DNA of 64,000 nucleotides. Origin: Paramagnetospirillum magneticum AMB-1 (GTDB lineage: Bacteria > Pseudomonadota > Alphaproteobacteria > Rhodospirillales > Magnetospirillaceae). Below, one piece after another: positions 17,473 through 28,600 of the stretch; position 1 is the first letter of the stretch, and the number at the start of each line of letters is the position of its first letter. The stretch is from assembly GCF_000009985.1 (NCBI RefSeq), contig NC_007626.1, positions 2,409,942-2,473,941 of the forward strand. Direction: 5' to 3'. The notes under the pieces were generated by a model that saw nothing but the letters and a program-made list of their open reading frames with translations, searched no databases and was not told where the DNA came from. The position numbers and the translations under genes are program-made.

Positions 17473-18822
17473 ATGGGCGCCGGGAACAAGAACATCACCA
17501 GCCTGCGGCCGGATTTCGTCTGGGGGGTGTCCACCTCGGCCTTTCAGGTGGAGGGCGCCACCAAGGAGGATGGGCGCGGCCTCAGCATCTGGGACACCCG
17601 GTGCCGTCTGCAAGGCGGCGTGTGGACCGGCGCCAATGCCGACGTGGCCTGCGACCATTATCACCGCTGGCCCGAGGATGTGGGGCTGATCAAGGATTTG
17701 GGCGTCGACGCCTATCGCTTCTCCATCGCCTGGCCGCGCCTGCTGCCCAAGGGCAAGGGGCCGGTCAACCAGAAGGGCCTCGACTTCTATGACCGGCTGA
17801 TCGATGGCGTGCTGGAGGCGGGGATCACGCCCTGGGTCTGCCTGTATCATTGGGACCTGCCCCAGGCGCTGGACGACCTGGGCGGCTGGACCAACCGCGA
17901 CTGCGCCGGCTGGTTCGCCGATTACGCCGTGCTGGCGGCCAAGAGATACGGCGACCGGGTCAAGCACTTCGCCACCTTCAACGAGTTCTCGGTGTTCACC
18001 ATGTTCGGCTACGCCATCGATTGGGCGGCGCCCGGCGTGACCGACCGGGCCGCCCATATGAAGGCCATCCACCACGTCAATCTGGCCCACGGCATGGGCG
18101 TCGACGTGCTGCGCGATCATGTGAAGGACGTGTCCATCGGCGCCATCCATAACCGCCAGATCGTGCGGCCCGAAGGCGGGCTGGCCGAGAACCAGGCGGC
18201 GGCCGACCTGCTCGACGCCCATTGGAACGGGGTGTTCTGCGACCCGCAGCATCTGGGCCATTATCCCGAGATCATGGCCCGCGACGTGGAGCCCTATGTC
18301 CAGGCCGGCGATCTGGCGCGGATCTGCCGCCCCACCGACTGGATGGGCCTCAACCATTACGGCCCTATCTACGCCAAGGCCGATCCGGCCACCACTTGGG
18401 GCTATGGCTGGGGGGCGCCGCCCGAATCCGCCAACCACCCGGAAGTGGGCTGGCCCATCTTCCCCGAGGTGTTCAAGGACGAACTGCTGACCCTGACCCG
18501 GCGTTACGGCCTGCCGGTCTATGTCACCGAGAACGGCTGTGGCGGGGGGGCGGGTAGCGACACGCCCGACGAGAACGGCGTGGTCGACGACACCCACCGT
18601 CTCGCTTATTTCCGCGAATACCAGCAGGCCATGCTGGACGCGGTGGCCGAAGGCGCCGACGTGCGGGGCTATTTCGTCTGGGCGCTGCTCGACAATTTCG
18701 AGTGGGGCTCGGGCTATGGCCCGCGCTTCGGTCTCTACCACGTGGATTTCGACAGCCAGAAGCGCACCTTGAAGAATTCCGGCAAGTGGTACCGGGACAT
18801 GATCAAGGGTCAGAGGAAGTAA
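17473..18822 (+). CDS. Beta-glucosidase, glycoside hydrolase family 1
   Basis: A 449-residue GH1 enzyme that hydrolyses beta-linked glucosides or galactosides. The acid/base glutamate is E171 in TFNE and the nucleophile is E353 in VTENG. The N-terminal FVWGVSTSAFQVEGA motif and the DNFEWGSGYGPRFGLY end are typical. The frame is open from 17413, but the ATG at 17473 follows GGGAGGGG and matches the family N-terminus. There is no signal peptide, so it is cytoplasmic. It stands alone between two copies of an intergenic repeat with no sugar transporter nearby. Confidence 0.95.
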   Translation: MGAGNKNITSLRPDFVWGVSTSAFQVEGATKEDGRGLSIWDTRCRLQGGVWTGANADVACDHYHRWPEDVGLIKDLGVDAYRFSIAWPRLLPKGKGPVNQKGLDFYDRLIDGVLEAGITPWVCLYHWDLPQALDDLGGWTNRDCAGWFADYAVLAAKRYGDRVKHFATFNEFSVFTMFGYAIDWAAPGVTDRAAHMKAIHHVNLAHGMGVDVLRDHVKDVSIGAIHNRQIVRPEGGLAENQAAADLLDAHWNGVFCDPQHLGHYPEIMARDVEPYVQAGDLARICRPTDWMGLNHYGPIYAKADPATTWGYGWGAPPESANHPEVGWPIFPEVFKDELLTLTRRYGLPVYVTENGCGGGAGSDTPDENGVVDDTHRLAYFREYQQAMLDAVAEGADVRGYFVWALLDNFEWGSGYGPRFGLYHVDFDSQKRTLKNSGKWYRDMIKGQRK

Positions 18823-18823
18823 T

Positions 18824-18908
18824 CGGGCTATTGCCCGAACCCATCCGGGGCGATGCCCCGGACCCCATTTTGATTTCATGAAAGGGGTTTGGGGCCTATG
18901 GCCCCGAG
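18824..18908. repeat. Intergenic palindromic repeat, copy B
   Basis: This copy has the same architecture as 17323-17410: a GGGCTATTGCCC hairpin, a TCCGGGGC/GCCCCGGA hairpin at 18844-18862, TTTTGATTT, then a GGGGCC/GGCCCC hairpin. It probably also serves as the bidirectional terminator between the GH1 gene and the convergent ABC gene. Confidence 0.65.
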
Positions 18909-18932
18909 CGGGCGTGGGCGGCAGCCCACAAC

Positions 18933-20840
18933 TTACCGCCGCTTATCCCCGCGCTTGGTCAGCCCGTCGGACAGGGCGCGGCGTTCGCCCCGGCGCAGCA
19001 GGTTGCCGAACAGGCGTCCGCCCCAGTTCATGCCGCGCTTGGGCTGGTTCCAGTCCTTGCGGCTTTCGCGCACCAGGATGGTGCCGTCCGGCGACGGCGT
19101 CAGGGTCAGCTTGCGCTGGTGGTACTGCTCCAGCTCGGCGTGGAAGCCCACGGTGAGGATGGAGGCGGTGGGGAATTCGTCGTTGAGCAACTGCATCAGC
19201 TTGCGCTCGCCCTCGGGGTCGAGCGCGTCGGTGGCTTCTTGCAGGAACACCCATTTGGGGCGGTGCAGCAGCAGGCGGGCAAAGCCCAGGCGCTGCTGCT
19301 CGCCGGCGGTGAGGTTCTGCTCCCACAGGGCGGTGTCGTCGATGCGCGGCATCAGATGGCCGAGGCCCACCCGGTCCAGGGCACCTTCCAACTGGTCGTC
19401 GGGGAAGCACTCCGTGGCGGAAGGGTAGGTCAGCACGCTGCGCAGCGTGCCGATGGGCATGTAGGGACGCTGCGGCATGAAGAAGATGTGGGCGTCGCAA
19501 GGCAGGTCCACGGTGCCGCGTCCCCAGGGCCACAGCCCCGCCACCACCTTGAACAGCTTGACCGCCGCCCCGGGATCGCCGCCGATCAGCACATGCTCGC
19601 CACCGACGATTTCGGCGCTGAAGCCCTCGATCACCACGGTGCCGTCGGAATTGGCGATGGTCAGGTCATGGAAGCACAGGGTGGGAATGGCCGCCTTCTG
19701 GACGATGACCGTATGGGCGTCGGGCCGCGAGGCGTCGTCCCTGAGCGCCTGCAGGGCGTCGTGCAGGGACAGCACGCGCTCGACCGAGGCCCGCCACTCG
19801 GCCACCCGCTGCAGATTGTCCACCGGCCAGGACAGGGCCTGGGACAATTGCTGGAAGGCCTGGGCGGTCTGCATCAGGTGGCCCAGGGAAATGTCGCCGG
19901 AAATGTAGCGCGGCGCGGCGATCAGGATGGGGAAGGCGGTGGAGAACACCGCATAGCCCGAGGTGAACAGGAACAGGCGGGTCAGGCCCGCCGTCTGGCG
20001 ATTCCAGGCGCCCTCGATGCCGCGGAACAGTTCAGAGAAGCGGCGGCGCTCGCCCACTTCGCCGTGCAGCAGGGCGATGGCTTCGGAATTCTCGCGGGCG
20101 CGCACCAGACCGAAGCGGAAATTGGCTTCGGCCGTCTGGCGGCGGTCGGTGGCGCCGATCAGCGGGCGCCCCACCCACAGGGCCAGCGACGAGGCCGCCG
20201 AGGCATAGATCAAGGCCACCCAGACCATGTGGCCGGGAATGGACAGCTCGATCCCGCCGAGGTTGAGCATCAGATCGCCCGACAGCGTCCACAGGATCTG
20301 CACGAAGCTGGCCAGCAGCAGGGCGCAATAAAACAGCGAGTGGATCAGGTCGATGGCGGTCTCGGTGGTCAGCCGGATGTCTTCGGCGATACGGCCGTCG
20401 GGATTGTCGTGATCGCCCGGCATATGCATGAGCTGGTAATGGTGGCCCATGGCCATCCAGTTGTCCTGCAGCCTGCGGGTCAGCCAGCGGCGCCAGCTCA
20501 GCTGGATGGTGCGCTTCACCTTCAGATGCAGGGCGGTCACCGTCATGGAGGCGACCAGAATCAGCCCGATCTCGGCGATCTGGGCGAAAAACTTCTCCAT
20601 GGATTTCTGCTCGAGCGCGTCGAACAGTTCGGCGCTCCACAGATTGATCAGAATGGGGATGACCACCTGGGCCACGGTCAGGCCGAGCAGCAGGGCGGCC
20701 AGGCCGCGCACTTTCCACTTCTCGCCCGATTGCCAATAGGGACCGGCCAGGCGAATGAATTGCCTGATAAAACCGGGCGACTGCCGATCCAGGTCCTGGT
20801 CGTCGCCTATTGCGGCCCCGTTGTTCACGTTGCTTGCCAT
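18933..20840 (-). CDS. ABCD/YddA-type ABC transporter fusion with degenerate ATPase motifs
   Basis: A 635-residue half-transporter: a transmembrane domain of the ABC_membrane_2/SbmA type (about residues 1-350), then an ATPase domain. The ATPase core is abnormal. The Walker A segment reads GGDPGAAV (420-427), putting Ala426 and Val427 where Lys and Ser/Thr bind phosphate. Walker B reads FLQEATDALD with Gln534 for the Asp, and the H-loop His is displaced. The downstream GLWPWG and a LTAGEQQRL signature survive. It may be a non-hydrolysing structural half or have lost function. The start is uncertain: ATG 20840 or GTG 20864. Confidence 0.87.
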   Translation of the reverse strand: MASNVNNGAAIGDDQDLDRQSPGFIRQFIRLAGPYWQSGEKWKVRGLAALLLGLTVAQVVIPILINLWSAELFDALEQKSMEKFFAQIAEIGLILVASMTVTALHLKVKRTIQLSWRRWLTRRLQDNWMAMGHHYQLMHMPGDHDNPDGRIAEDIRLTTETAIDLIHSLFYCALLLASFVQILWTLSGDLMLNLGGIELSIPGHMVWVALIYASAASSLALWVGRPLIGATDRRQTAEANFRFGLVRARENSEAIALLHGEVGERRRFSELFRGIEGAWNRQTAGLTRLFLFTSGYAVFSTAFPILIAAPRYISGDISLGHLMQTAQAFQQLSQALSWPVDNLQRVAEWRASVERVLSLHDALQALRDDASRPDAHTVIVQKAAIPTLCFHDLTIANSDGTVVIEGFSAEIVGGEHVLIGGDPGAAVKLFKVVAGLWPWGRGTVDLPCDAHIFFMPQRPYMPIGTLRSVLTYPSATECFPDDQLEGALDRVGLGHLMPRIDDTALWEQNLTAGEQQRLGFARLLLHRPKWVFLQEATDALDPEGERKLMQLLNDEFPTASILTVGFHAELEQYHQRKLTLTPSPDGTILVRESRKDWNQPKRGMNWGGRLFGNLLRRGERRALSDGLTKRGDKRR

Positions 20841-21028
20841 CCCGCATGCCGGTCGGAGGCGCACTCCCCCCGGTCATCACTTAACCCTGAAATGCCGGCC
20901 GAGTGAAGCCTGCACAGTGCCCATTGTGGCATTTCAACGTTTCACAGCGGTTAATTCCTTGGGATAGCCGCCGGGGCGACGCATCGGGCGGGGTTGCAAG
21001 TTGGGCGCCGGGGCGCGATGGTGAGGGC

Positions 21029-22282
21029 ATGTTGAGCAACTCAAGTGGAATGGCCCGGCGCGTGGCGGCGCTGGCTTTGGGACTCGGTCTGGCCGCCGGG
21101 GCGGCCCGGGCGGAATCGGCCGCCTTCCTGGCGGTTGATTTGGGTTCGGGCGCGGTGATCGCCGAGAGCCGGGGCGGGGCTCCCCATCATCCGGCCTCGC
21201 TGACCAAGATGATGACCGCCTATGTGGCCTTTGCCGCCATCAAGGCCGGCAAGGTGTCGCAGGACGATGTCATCACGGTGTCCGAGCGGGCGGCCTCGCA
21301 GGGAGGCGCCAGCCTCGACCTCCGGCCGGGAGAGCGCATCACCCTGGGGGCGGCGCTGAAGGCCATGATCGTGCGCTCGGCCAACGATGCCGCCGTGGCG
21401 GTGGCCGAACACGTGGGGGGCAGCGAGTCGGCCTTCGCCAGCCGCATGACCGAGGAGGCGGCGCGCCTGGGCATGACCTCGTCGTCGTTCCGCAATGCTT
21501 CGGGCATGACCGCCGGAGGGCATGTGAGTTCGCCCCGCGACATGGCCGTGCTGGCCATGGCCATCGAACGGGACTTTCCGACCTTCCGTCCGCTGTTTTC
21601 CAGCCGGGACACCACCTGGAAGGGCCGGGTGCTGCCCACCGTCAACGGTTTTCTCGGCGCCTATGCCGGGGCCGAGGGCATGAAGACCGGCTTCACCTGC
21701 TCGGCGGGATACAATCTGGTGGCCATTGCCCATCGGGGCGGCCGGCGGGCCCTGGCCGTGGTGATGGGAGCGGAATCCTCAGCTCAGCGGCTGGGGGCCA
21801 TCCGGCGCCTGATGGATCAGGCTTTGCAGGCCACGCCCACGGCCGGGCGGCCGCTGGCCGGGCTGAGCAATGGCGGCGGGGCACCGCCGGATCACTCGAT
21901 GGGAGCCTGCGGCTATGCCCGGGGCGGCAAGTCCGGTGCCCCCGAGATGGCGATCGGCCCGCGGCGCGTCCCGCCGGGGGGGTGGGGGCTGGAAGTCGCC
22001 TTCGGCCGGGACCTGGGCAAGGTCCGCCGCGACCTCGACAAGGCGCACCGCGAGATGCGGGGGCGCTTGGGCGGCGGCTCGGCCATGGTGGTGATCAAGC
22101 CGCGCGACGGCATGCTGCGCTATCGCGGGCTGATCGTCGGACTGCCCGAACGCCGGGCCATCGACACCTGTCTGGCCGAGCGGGCGCGGGCCGGCGAAGA
22201 GCGATGCATGGTCCTCAACCCCACCATGCTGGCCGGGGCTCTGGACGACGAGCGGCGCTTCAAAATGATCTCGGCTCATTGA
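21029..22282 (+). CDS. D-alanyl-D-alanine carboxypeptidase (penicillin-binding protein 5/6 type)
   Basis: A 417-residue exported serine peptidase that trims the terminal D-Ala from peptidoglycan stem peptides. All three active-site motifs are present: S57-L-T-K60, S117-A-N119 and K219-T-G221. The signal peptide ends near AARAES. The C-terminal 90 residues (from about 325) resemble a SPOR-like peptidoglycan-binding domain rather than the usual membrane-anchoring amphipathic helix. The frame opens at 20903, but ATG 21029 after GTGAGGG places the signal peptide correctly. It is transcribed divergently from the ABC gene across a short intergenic region. Confidence 0.92.
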   Translation: MLSNSSGMARRVAALALGLGLAAGAARAESAAFLAVDLGSGAVIAESRGGAPHHPASLTKMMTAYVAFAAIKAGKVSQDDVITVSERAASQGGASLDLRPGERITLGAALKAMIVRSANDAAVAVAEHVGGSESAFASRMTEEAARLGMTSSSFRNASGMTAGGHVSSPRDMAVLAMAIERDFPTFRPLFSSRDTTWKGRVLPTVNGFLGAYAGAEGMKTGFTCSAGYNLVAIAHRGGRRALAVVMGAESSAQRLGAIRRLMDQALQATPTAGRPLAGLSNGGGAPPDHSMGACGYARGGKSGAPEMAIGPRRVPPGGWGLEVAFGRDLGKVRRDLDKAHREMRGRLGGGSAMVVIKPRDGMLRYRGLIVGLPERRAIDTCLAERARAGEERCMVLNPTMLAGALDDERRFKMISAH

Positions 22283-22401
22283 AGGAAAGCACGTATACTC
22301 TTGGTATAAGTGGTCACTGAAGATCATCGACCCCTGGGGACGAGGAGGGGCGATTCCGGTGCGGGGAGGGTTCGAGCCAGAGCAGGGATTGGTAACGAAG
22401 T

Positions 22402-22430
22402 TTGACGGAGTAGTGTGCCCGCCTGATTAT
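22402..22430 (+). promoter_or_regulatory. Candidate sigma-70 promoter of the FecR-cyclase-CHAT operon
   Basis: TTGACG (22402-22407) is followed by exactly 17 bases and GATTAT (22425-22430). It lies about 50 bases upstream of the FecR-like gene's strong AAGGAGG site. No other good promoter was seen before the later genes of the cassette. The rest of the 200-base gap (22283-22481) shows nothing else identifiable. Confidence 0.5.
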
Positions 22431-22481
22431 GGCGGTGCGCCTTCTGTGCTAAACTCCTGAAGATCGGCTAAGGAGGCCAAG

Positions 22482-23426
<945 letters not shown>

Positions 23427-23432
23427 CCAATT

Positions 23433-23463
23433 GGGGCGCCCTCTTCCGCGAGGAGGGCGCCCC
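23433..23463 (+). other. Strong intra-operon hairpin between the FecR-like gene and the cyclase gene
   Basis: An 11-bp perfect GC-rich inverted repeat (23433-23443 with 23453-23463) with a 9-base loop and no T run. It may stabilise the upstream message or adjust stoichiometry rather than terminate. Confidence 0.6.
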
Positions 23464-23483
23464 TCGCGATTCCGGGGAGCGGC

Positions 23484-25538
23484 ATGGCCAAGCGATACGA
23501 CATTCTCTTCACCCTCATCCTGTTTCTGGTCGCCATCCCCGCGCAGCATTTTGAATGGTTCGCCCTGCTGGAGGATCAGACGCTGTCCTTCCGCCACCAG
23601 CTGAGGCTGGCTTATGGCGATGCCAAGAAGTTGGCCGTCTCGCCCGAAGTGGTGGTGGTCAATACCGACGAGGCCTTCTTCAAGGCCTATAAGAGCTTCC
23701 CGCTGCGGCGGACCGATATCGGCACCATGGTGACCAACCTGAAGGCGCTGGGCGCCAAGGTCATCGCCGTCGACATGCTGATGGATTTCCCCTCCTCGTA
23801 TAACGAGGACCCGGCCCTGGCCAAGGCGCTGAGCGATGCCGGCAATACCGTGCTGGTGGCCCAGGGCGAGTTCCGGGACGGAAAATTCGCCAAGATCAAC
23901 TACCCGACCACCCTGCTTGATCAGGCGTCGGCCAGCGCCTACACGAACATCCAGTCCAATTCCAAGCTGATCACCAGCCTGTCCCGGCTGCGGGTGTTCC
24001 CCGAGATGACGGCGGAGAAGGGCGGCTGGCCCTTCGCGGTCAAGGCCGCTGCCATGTATCTCGGCGTCGAGCCCCGGCTGGACGGCACCACCCTGGTGCT
24101 GGGCGAGCTTCGGGTCCCGCTGAACCATGAGCACAAGCTCTATATCGACTTCCCGCCGCTGCCCACCGGCACCCGCTTTCTCAGCCAGTCCGCCGGCCTG
24201 TCCGCCCTGGAGTTCCTTGATATCTCTGGCCTGGACGAGCGCGAACTGGCCGAGCTGGAATATTGGGTGAAGGACAAGATCGTCGTGCTGGGCGACACCT
24301 CCGAGGTGTCCCACGACTGGTTCGATACTCCCGTCGGCATGGTCTATGGGGTGGAGATCATCGCCGATTCCATCAGTTCGATCCTCAAGGGCGCGCCCCT
24401 GCGCGGCGCCGGCCCGGTGATGGATTCCGTGGCGCCCGTCGTCTTGCTGCTGGCCATGCTGCTGCTGTCCCTTTATCTCACCCGGCCGCTGCTGCGCGGT
24501 ATGTTCGTGGTGGCCTTAGGCGTCGGCTTCATTGTGTCGGCCAGCGCGCTTTACGTCCATCTGGGCGTGGTGATTTCCATGTCCTACGGCGTTCTCGCCC
24601 TGGTGCTGTCCTATCTTCTGGTGGAGTTCCGCCAGTACCTGATCGAGCGGAACCAGAAGCAGCAGATCGCCAAAACCTTCGGCCAATACATCCCGCCGGA
24701 ACTGGTGGCGGAGATGAACAAGACCGGCCAGCAGGTCACCGTGGGCGGTGAATCCCGCGAGATGACCGTGCTGTTCTCGGACGTCCGTGGCTTCACCACC
24801 ATTTCCGAGGGATTGGCGCCGCAGCAGCTGACGGTGCTGATGAACGCCTTCCTCAGCCCCATGACCCATGTGATCCATGATTTCCGCGGCACCATCGATA
24901 AGTATATGGGCGACGCCATCATGGCCTTCTGGGGTGCGCCGCTGCACGACCCCGACCATGCGCGCCATGCCGTCCAGGCGGCACTGGGCATGGTCAAGAA
25001 GATGGAGGAGCTGAAGGACGACTTCGTCGCCCGTGGCTGGAAGCCCATCAAGGTGGGCATCGGCCTCAACACCGGCATCATGAACGTGGGCAACATGGGA
25101 TCGGACTTCCGCATGGCCTACACGGTGCTGGGCGACGCGGTCAACCTGGGCTCGCGCGTGGAAAGCCTGACCAAGCAGTACGGCGTGAACATGATGGTCA
25201 CCGAGTACACCCAGGCGGCGGTTCCCGGCCTGATCAGCCGAGAGATCGACCTGGTGCGAGTCAAGGGCAAGGACACTCCGGTCCGCCTGTACGAGCCCCT
25301 GGGCTTCGAGGGCGAGGTGGATGCCGAGACCGTGGCCCGGCTGTCGCAGCATCTGGCGGCGCTGGCCATGTTCCGCGAGCAGAAATGGGATGCCGCCCGC
25401 ATGGCCTTCCAGGAACTGCACAATTCCGATCCGGAGCGGGTGATCTACAAGATCTATCTCGGCCGTATCGAGCACTTCATGGAAGAGCCGCCGGGCACCG
25501 ATTGGGACGGCGTCTACACCCACAAGGAAAAGAGCTAG
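23484..25538 (+). CDS. CHASE2-domain class III adenylate/guanylate cyclase
   Basis: A 684-residue membrane receptor cyclase that should make cAMP or cGMP in response to a periplasmic signal. A signal-anchor starts the protein. The CHASE2 sensor spans about residues 30-300, three membrane helices lie at about 310-395, and the class III cyclase domain covers about 425-610. The metal-binding aspartates D433 (SDVRGFT) and D477 (MGDAI) and the GDAVNLGSRVE motif are intact, so the domain should be active. The Lys in DKYMGD and Asp in LGDAVN favour ATP as substrate. A short helical tail follows. It lies between the FecR and CHAT genes. Confidence 0.93.
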   Translation: MAKRYDILFTLILFLVAIPAQHFEWFALLEDQTLSFRHQLRLAYGDAKKLAVSPEVVVVNTDEAFFKAYKSFPLRRTDIGTMVTNLKALGAKVIAVDMLMDFPSSYNEDPALAKALSDAGNTVLVAQGEFRDGKFAKINYPTTLLDQASASAYTNIQSNSKLITSLSRLRVFPEMTAEKGGWPFAVKAAAMYLGVEPRLDGTTLVLGELRVPLNHEHKLYIDFPPLPTGTRFLSQSAGLSALEFLDISGLDERELAELEYWVKDKIVVLGDTSEVSHDWFDTPVGMVYGVEIIADSISSILKGAPLRGAGPVMDSVAPVVLLLAMLLLSLYLTRPLLRGMFVVALGVGFIVSASALYVHLGVVISMSYGVLALVLSYLLVEFRQYLIERNQKQQIAKTFGQYIPPELVAEMNKTGQQVTVGGESREMTVLFSDVRGFTTISEGLAPQQLTVLMNAFLSPMTHVIHDFRGTIDKYMGDAIMAFWGAPLHDPDHARHAVQAALGMVKKMEELKDDFVARGWKPIKVGIGLNTGIMNVGNMGSDFRMAYTVLGDAVNLGSRVESLTKQYGVNMMVTEYTQAAVPGLISREIDLVRVKGKDTPVRLYEPLGFEGEVDAETVARLSQHLAALAMFREQKWDAARMAFQELHNSDPERVIYKIYLGRIEHFMEEPPGTDWDGVYTHKEKS

Positions 25539-25603
25539 GCTCCGGTCGCCTGGGGCCTCGGCGAAGGCTTGGGGAAGCCGGCCGGTAGAAGGGAGAGGGT
25601 TCG

Positions 25604-28600
25604 ATGATGGCTTCGCGTGCCTTGACGTTGCTGGGTGGCGCCGCGCTGGCGGTGCTGGTCGCCGCTTCGCCGGCTTTCGCCCAATCGGCCGATGACCTGA
25701 TCGCGCAGGCGCGCCAGGCCATGCAGGCCGGCAAGGGCGCCGACGTTCAGCGTCTGGACGCCGAGATCACCAAGGCCCGCTCGGTCCTGCCCGCCTGGGT
25801 GGCGGAAAAGCAGCAGGCGGCTTCGGCCGTGCCTCAGCCCAAGCAACGCGCCGCCATGCTGTGGAACCGGGTCCACCAGCAGGCCATCGCCTCGGCGGGC
25901 GGCGGCGACCTGCCCAAGGCCGTCGACGAAGCGGCCCAGGCCCTGTCGGTGGCCAAGGACAATCTGGGCGAGGGGCACCTTGCCACCATCATCAGCGCCA
26001 CCGATCTGGCCGCCCTGCAGCATCTGGCCGGACGCATCGAGGAGGCGGAGGCCAATTACGCCCTGGCGGTGAAACTCTCCCAGGCCGCGCTGGGCGACGC
26101 CCATCCCGAGACGGTCAAGGTGAGCCAGGCCCTGGCCGGGCTTTACCAATCCCAGGCCAAATACGATCAGGCCGCCAAGGTCTACGAAGCCGCCGTCAAG
26201 GCTTCGACCGCCGGGCTGGGGGCTCTGCATCCCCAGACTCTCGGCCTGCAACTGTCCCTGGCGCGGCTGCAGATCAACGCCTCCAAGACCAAGGACGCCG
26301 ACAAGCTGCTGGAGACGACCTGTGCCGCCAGCCGCAAGGTCTATGGCGAGGCCCATGGGGAATTCTCGCGCTGTCTGGCGAGCCAGGGCGCCTTCAAGCG
26401 CGTCCAGGGCGATTACACCGCCGCCGCCACCCTGCTGGATCAGGCGGTAGCCATTCAGAAGCTGGCGGTGGCGCCCACCGACCCGCTGAGCCTTTCCACC
26501 CGCGTCGAGGCGGGTGGCCTCTATCATCGTCAGGGCCGTCTGGCCGAATCGCAACAGATCCTCGAATCCGCCGTGCGCGACGCCCAGACCGCCAACGACC
26601 AGCAGAACCTGCTGTCGGCCAAGGGCGATCTGGCCGACGTTCTGGACGATCGCGGCGAATACGATGCCGCCGAGAAGATGGCCAAGGAGGTGCTGGACGC
26701 CCAGACCACCGCCCTGGGCGCCGCCCATCCCAACACCGTGGCGGCGCTGTCGTCGCTGGCCTCCATCTACCGCAAGCAGGGCCGTCTGCTGGAGGCGGAA
26801 AAGACCTTCATGGAGGCGTGGGAGCGCTACCGCAAGGTTCTGGGCACCGACCACCGCTCCACGGTGATCGCCGCCAACAATGTGGGCGAGATCCTCGAAA
26901 AGGAAGGCATCTACGAGCGGGCCGAGCCCTTCCTGCGCGGCGCCCTGGACGGCGGGCGCAAGGCGTTCGGCGAGACCCATCCGGCGACGCTGACCACCAT
27001 GAACAATCTGGCGCTGCTTTACGAAAGCCAGGGCGTGTTCGACAAGGCCGAGCCGTTGTACCAGAGCGTCATCACGGTGTTCGGCAAGACCATCGGGCCG
27101 AAGCATCCCGATACCATCGCCGCCACCAACAACCTGGCCTATCTCTACATGCTGAAGGGCGAGTACGACCGTGCCGCCCCCATGTTCAAGACGGTGCACG
27201 AGGCCTGGGTCAAGGCCTATGGGCCCAAGCACCAGAACACCCTGAAGGCGCTGAACAACCTTGCCCGCGCCCTGCACAAGCAGGGCAAGCTGGGCGAGGC
27301 GGAAAAGGCCTTCGACACCGCCCTGGCCGGTCGGCGTTCGGTGCTGGGCGAGAAGCACCTGGATACGCTGCGCTCCATGCATGATCTGGCGGCCTTGTAC
27401 CGCACCCAGAAGAAGCTGAAGGAGGCCGAGGCGCTGCTGGTCAAGACCCTGGCCGGCGACGAGGCGGTGATGGGTCCGGCCCATCCTTATACCTTCGAGA
27501 CGCTGAACACCCTGGCCGGGGTGCAGGAGGACATGGGCGATATCAAGGCCGCCTTCGCCACCCGCCAAACCACGTTCAAGCGCCGCACCGAATTCCTCAA
27601 CCGGGTGCTCTACGTCACCGGCGACAATGCGCGCGAAGGCTATGTCCGCCTGCATGCGCCGGAACTGGCCGCCTATGTGGCGCTGCTGACCCGGCTGGAC
27701 GAACCCACGGCGGGCAAGGCGCTGATGGAGGTCAGCCTCAACCGCAAGGGCCTGCTGCTCAAGGTGGCGTCCGAGATCCAGCAGGTGACCCGCCTGTCGC
27801 GCGATCCCGAACTGACCAAGCTGACCGAGGAACTGGCCGAGGTCAGGAAGCGGCTTGCCGCCTTGACCCTGTCCGGTCCCACCGAGGAGACCAAGGACAA
27901 TCACGTCGAGGTGATCAACGGCCTGGAAGAGAAGATCAACGATCTTCAGGGCGCCCTGGGCCGTTCCTCCACCCGCTTCCAGCAATCGGTGGCCCCTATC
28001 GCCCTGGATGATCTGGTCAAGGCCATGCCCGCCAATGCGGTGGTGGTGGACTTCTTCATCTATGGCGAGGACGGCAAGCAGAAGCTGGTGGCCGCCACGC
28101 TGCGCAAGGACGGCGACAATCCGGTCTATGGCCTGGTGAAGTACGATTCCGTGAAGACCATCGACGACATCATCGTCAAGTACCGCACCGACATCCAGAA
28201 TGAAGAGATCGAGATGGACGATCTGCTGGATGTGGGCCAGCAGGTGCACAAGCTGATCTGGCAGCCCCTGGAGCGCGCCCTGGGTGGGCGGACCAAGGTC
28301 TACATCATTCCCGACGGCATGCTGAACATCGCCCCCATCAGCGCCATGGTGGAGCCCAACCGCAAATACCTGATCGAGCGCATCGACCTGCATGTGCTGA
28401 ATTCCAGCCGCGACCTGCTGCCGTCCTCCATTCCGGCGGCCAAGGGCGGCTATCTCATCAATGCCGGTCCCGACTACAACACCGAGGAAGTGACGGGCAA
28501 GGCCACCCTGGAAAAGGCGCGCTCGCGCTCGGCCGGCAACGATGTCCAGTCGTCGGTGCGCGGCATGAGCGGCATGCGCGGCCTTAAATTCGACCCGCTG

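Noticed and set aside
19119..20906. 595-codon ORF antisense to the ABC gene
   Set aside because: Composition rich in Gly, Gln and His, no recognisable fold.
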